From Oscillibacter valericigenes (lineage in GTDB: Bacteria > Bacillota > Clostridia > Oscillospirales > Oscillospiraceae), in NCBI RefSeq assembly GCF_021531435.1, contig NZ_JAFBIS010000021.1:1-35505 (forward strand): a stretch of DNA of 35,505 bases, in the 5' to 3' direction. A program made the translations under genes and the position numbers. Below the pieces are notes generated by a model. It did not search any database. It saw nothing but the letters and a program-made list of their open reading frames with translations, and was not told the origin of the DNA. The first letter of the stretch is position 1. Each line of letters opens with the position of its first letter. Below, in pieces: positions 33,315 to 35,505 of this stretch.

Positions 33315-34049
33315 TTAAAAGAACCGACACAAAAAAATCGGCAGAAAAATCGCGGGAATCAGGTTCATGACTTTGATTTTTGTAATGCCCAGCGTATTCA
33401 GGCTAATAGCTAAAATCAGAAGGGAACCCACACAGGTCATCTCCGCAATGACGCTTTCTCCGAGAAAGGGGGATAACACAGAGGCCGCCAGCGTAATTGG
33501 CACCTGGTAGCAAAATACGGCGATGGCGGATAACGGGACCCCCACCCCCAGCGACACGGTGAAAATGATCGATGCCGTCCCATCCAACAGTGATTTCGCA
33601 AACAGCATATCATGGTCTCCCATGAGACCGCTGTTCAATGCACCCACAATAGACATGGCGCCGACACAGTACAACAGGCTGGCAGTGACAAAACCCTCTG
33701 CAATCGTAGATGTTTCGCCCTCTGAACCAAACCGGCTCATTTTCTCCTGCACCCAGTTTCCTACCCGCTTCATCGCCCTATCCAGATCCAGCAGTTCTCC
33801 GATCAACCCACCGATGACCATGGACAAAATCATGATCAGACTGTTCTGTCCCTTCAGCGAGCCGCTGATCCCCATGCAGGTCGTACATAGCGCCAGTCCC
33901 TGCATGATGATGCTCTGCAGCCGTTCTCCCAGCTGGCCGCTGCCAGCGGAAAACAGAGCAGAAAACCGTCGGATGCCCCATCGAAGGAGCAGCCCTACTG
34001 TTGAACCGGCCAAAATAGCCGCAACATTGACTATGGAACCTATCAGCAT
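33315..34049 (-). CDS. DUF554-family membrane protein
   Basis: 244 residues, seven or so transmembrane helices. MLIGSIVNVAAILAGSTVGL, then ALCTTCMGISGS, the middle MVIGGLIGELLDLD and LLYCVGAMSIVGALNSGLMG with DHDMLFAKSLLDGTASIIFT match DUF554 (YdfK/YqgA type). These are thought to be membrane transporters or channels, with no substrate established. It is divergent from the LysR-type regulator, a standard arrangement for regulator and target. AAGGGCG precedes the ATG. Confidence 0.9.
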   Translation of the reverse strand: MLIGSIVNVAAILAGSTVGLLLRWGIRRFSALFSAGSGQLGERLQSIIMQGLALCTTCMGISGSLKGQNSLIMILSMVIGGLIGELLDLDRAMKRVGNWVQEKMSRFGSEGETSTIAEGFVTASLLYCVGAMSIVGALNSGLMGDHDMLFAKSLLDGTASIIFTVSLGVGVPLSAIAVFCYQVPITLAASVLSPFLGESVIAEMTCVGSLLILAISLNTLGITKIKVMNLIPAIFLPIFLCRFF

Positions 34050-34089
34050 TCTCTCACGCCCTTCTTTCCCCTTTATTTTAAGACAGATA

Positions 34090-34118
34090 TTGCGCTTTGA
34101 GAAATGTCAAGTTAAAAT
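34090..34118 (+). promoter_or_regulatory. Promoter of the LysR-type gene
   Basis: -35 TTGCGC (34090-34095), 17-bp spacer, -10 TAAAAT (34113-34118). The opposite strand has TTGACA at 34105-34110 as a possible -35 for DUF554, so both promoters overlap and a bound LysR protein could act on both. Confidence 0.55.
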
Positions 34119-34158
34119 AGGGATATAAGCAACGCAAATATCCGGGAGGCGAACCGAT

Positions 34159-35037
34159 CTGAACATCACACAGCTTCAATATGTTCTGGCCGTGGCCGAT
34201 CACGGCAGTATTTCAAAGGCGGCAGAAGCACTGTTCGTCTCGCAGCCAGCCATTTCCCTGCAAATCAAAAAGCTGGAAAGTGAGTTGGGCTTTTCCCTGC
34301 TCTACCGTACAGCACAGGGTGTCTCCCTGACGCCTGCGGGGGAAGAATTCTGTGATGGGGCCAGGCTAGTACAGCAGTCATGGGCACAGTTGCAGGAAAT
34401 CAATGCCCGCCTGAGCCAGCAAAACCGGGAGCATCTGCGCATCTATCTGGGGCCGCGGGTCTTCTCCAACGGATTGTTCCCGAAAATCATGGCTTTTTTC
34501 GAGCGGTATCCCCACATAGAGCCCACATTCATCCAATCCAGCGAAAACTTTTTGGAGGATTTGAAAAGCGGCGATCTTGACCTTGCTCTGAATTACTTAT
34601 CCTCCTCAGAGACCTGCCCCGATCTCCATCGCTTTTTCCGCTGTGAATTGATCCGAGAGCCCCAGTGTGTTCTCACCAGCCACGGAAGTCCCCTGTCAAA
34701 ACAGGCCCATGCCTCTTTTGAAGACCTGCGAGGCTGCGCAATCATCGCCGCCCCGCAGGACTTCATGGAAGCGCAGGTCTTAAAAAGAACACTCCAAAAG
34801 CACGGGGTCGTTCCCGGCAGAACGTACCGTCTGGATGGCGTAGAAACATCCATGGACATGGTGCGCAATGGAACAGGCATCATCCTGGGTCCCAAATCAT
34901 TTGCGGAATACTACGGAGTCTGCGCAGTCCCCCTGTGGCCGCCATTTGAGGAGAGCCTTAGTTTTGTCTGCCTGCAGGAAAATAAAAACCACGTCGGCCT
35001 CAAAGCACTTCGGAAGTATCTTTTGGAGATTTGCTGA
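34159..35037 (+). CDS. LysR-family regulator with a CTG start codon
   Basis: 292 residues when begun at CTG 34159. The first helix-turn-helix residues (xNITQLQYVLAVADHGSISK) are needed for the family, and no ATG, GTG or TTG stands between the in-frame stop at 34126 and GTG 34192, which lacks a ribosome site and would cut 11 residues from the domain. GGGAGG (34144-34149) is well placed for the CTG. The wing and second helix (EALFVSQPAISLQIKKLESE) and the effector domain (about 90-290, IIAAPQDFMEAQVLK in its second lobe) are intact. It is divergent from DUF554 and probably controls it; the co-inducer is unknown. Confidence 0.85.
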   Translation: MNITQLQYVLAVADHGSISKAAEALFVSQPAISLQIKKLESELGFSLLYRTAQGVSLTPAGEEFCDGARLVQQSWAQLQEINARLSQQNREHLRIYLGPRVFSNGLFPKIMAFFERYPHIEPTFIQSSENFLEDLKSGDLDLALNYLSSSETCPDLHRFFRCELIREPQCVLTSHGSPLSKQAHASFEDLRGCAIIAAPQDFMEAQVLKRTLQKHGVVPGRTYRLDGVETSMDMVRNGTGIILGPKSFAEYYGVCAVPLWPPFEESLSFVCLQENKNHVGLKALRKYLLEIC

Positions 35038-35177
35038 GTGTCTCCAGTTCAAACTCCCAGGTTTTTAGTGGATGACGTGAAGTATCTTGATTATGATGGA
35101 AAAACGGTCTTAATCGTATATGGCGAATAACCGCCAGATTCCAATTTGTTGAACTGAGTAGCACATATTCTCCGATA

Positions 35178-35209
35178 GGAGCAAGGTTGAAATACACCTT
35201 GCTCCTTTT
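35178..35209. terminator. Terminator after the LysR-type gene region
   Basis: GGAGCAAGGT (35178-35187) and ACCTTGCTCC (35196-35205), 10 bp, followed by TTTTG. Between 35038 and this point there is only a short frame (GTG 35069 to the TAA at about 35130, DDVKYLDYDGKTVLIVYGE) that may be the tail of a lost gene. Confidence 0.8.
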
Positions 35210-35301
35210 GTTATGCTTAGAGTTCCGTCAAAATGACGGATGGGGTGTGATTATGGGCCTAAATCAACACAAAAGGTAAAAGGGATCGTTCTTGTTGCGG
35301 A

Positions 35302-35414
35302 TTGACAAGTGAGCCTTTACTATGGTAAAATATAATTCCAAAATTTGTGTGGATTTTTCTGGAACATCGCATCCATTTTTCGCCACGCACCCTTGCTGGG
35401 TGCGTGGCTTTTTT
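35302..35414 (+). promoter_or_regulatory. Promoter plus short leader ending in a strong terminator (attenuator or small RNA)
   Basis: -35 TTGACA (35302-35307), 18-bp spacer, -10 TAAAAT (35326-35331). Only about 75 bases later stands GCCACGCACCC-TTGCT-GGGTGCGTGGC (35382-35408, 11 bp perfect) with TTTTTT (35409-35414). The leader between holds a weak stem (TGGAT/ATCCA) and no start codon with a ribosome site. Right after the terminator a gene begins at 35432. This is the layout of a transcription attenuator or of a small RNA of about 75 nt. Confidence 0.7.
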
Positions 35415-35431
35415 CATGGGAGGACAGAAGT

Positions 35432-35505
35432 TTGAAACAACGTAATAATCGGGGAAGCCCGAAAAAGGGCGCAAAAACAGAACCGCAGGCACTGCGGCAA
35501 AAGTA
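35432..35505 (+). CDS. Start of a gene of unknown function (cut by the right edge)
   Basis: TTG 35432 has GGGAGGA (35418-35424) eight bases upstream and opens a frame that leaves the window: MKQRNNRGSPKKGAKTEPQA and on. The visible 24 residues are very basic and hydrophilic, with no domain recognisable. It follows directly on the attenuator-like leader, and its place beside the integrase element suggests element cargo. Start codon and frame are inferred from the ribosome site. Confidence 0.45.
   Translation, partial: MKQRNNRGSPKKGAKTEPQALRQK

Overview
The window looks like a chromosome segment of a GC-rich gut Firmicute, most likely an Oscillospiraceae-type clostridium. Pointers are the strongly GC-biased third codon positions, sigma-A promoters of Firmicute type, a CIRCE element before groES-groEL, RNase J, an Rrf2/CymR-like regulator, a LytS/YesM-type two-component pair and CCA-encoding tRNA genes. 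No rRNA or CRISPR array is present and the genus cannot be named from this sequence.

Layout. 1-2341: an MFS exporter (cut by the left edge) and a LacI-family regulator, with matching palindromic operators before each. 2402-8673: housekeeping genes, namely RNase J behind a long leader, a DUF6291 protein, an NfeD/SPFH membrane pair, a THUMP-type rRNA methyltransferase and a lipid-kinase-family protein. 8728-11075: HrcA-type-controlled groES-groEL with five consecutive hairpins between the two genes. 11114-14580: a self-contained module of a membrane-embedded LuxR regulator divergent from a small unknown protein and a secreted leucine-rich-repeat/SLH surface protein. 14766-23470: a locus with a strong sulfur theme, namely an M20 amidohydrolase, cysK with its own cysteine-containing leader peptide, an Rrf2 regulator, a DAACS symporter, XdhC, a C39-like protein, and remnants of a methionine gamma-lyase-like enzyme, TcdA, cysteine desulfurase and TtcA. 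Several of these remnants keep both gene ends but have lost the middle. 23728-29794: an AraC/GyrI regulator with a UvrA-like ABC protein, a PspC protein, an unknown ORF, and a histidine kinase/response regulator pair. 30066-30382: tRNA-Met, tRNA-Glu and tRNA-Val. 30609 onwards: a tyrosine integrase and a DUF6809 protein beside tRNA-Val, a 1.1-kb gene-poor stretch, a DUF554 membrane protein divergent from a LysR regulator that seems to start at CTG, and the start of a further gene behind a short attenuator-like leader.

How the parts may work together. The most interesting reading is that 16.3-23.5 kb is a cysteine/sulfur regulon. cysK carries a consensus promoter, an operator-like site at its transcription start and a 12-residue leader ORF ending Cys-Arg-Arg-Cys, in which a CCTCC can pair with the cysK ribosome binding site. 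The DAACS symporter and the methionine gamma-lyase remnant share an 18-bp box at the same place relative to their promoters. The regulatory links are inference; the sites and reading frames are visible in the sequence.
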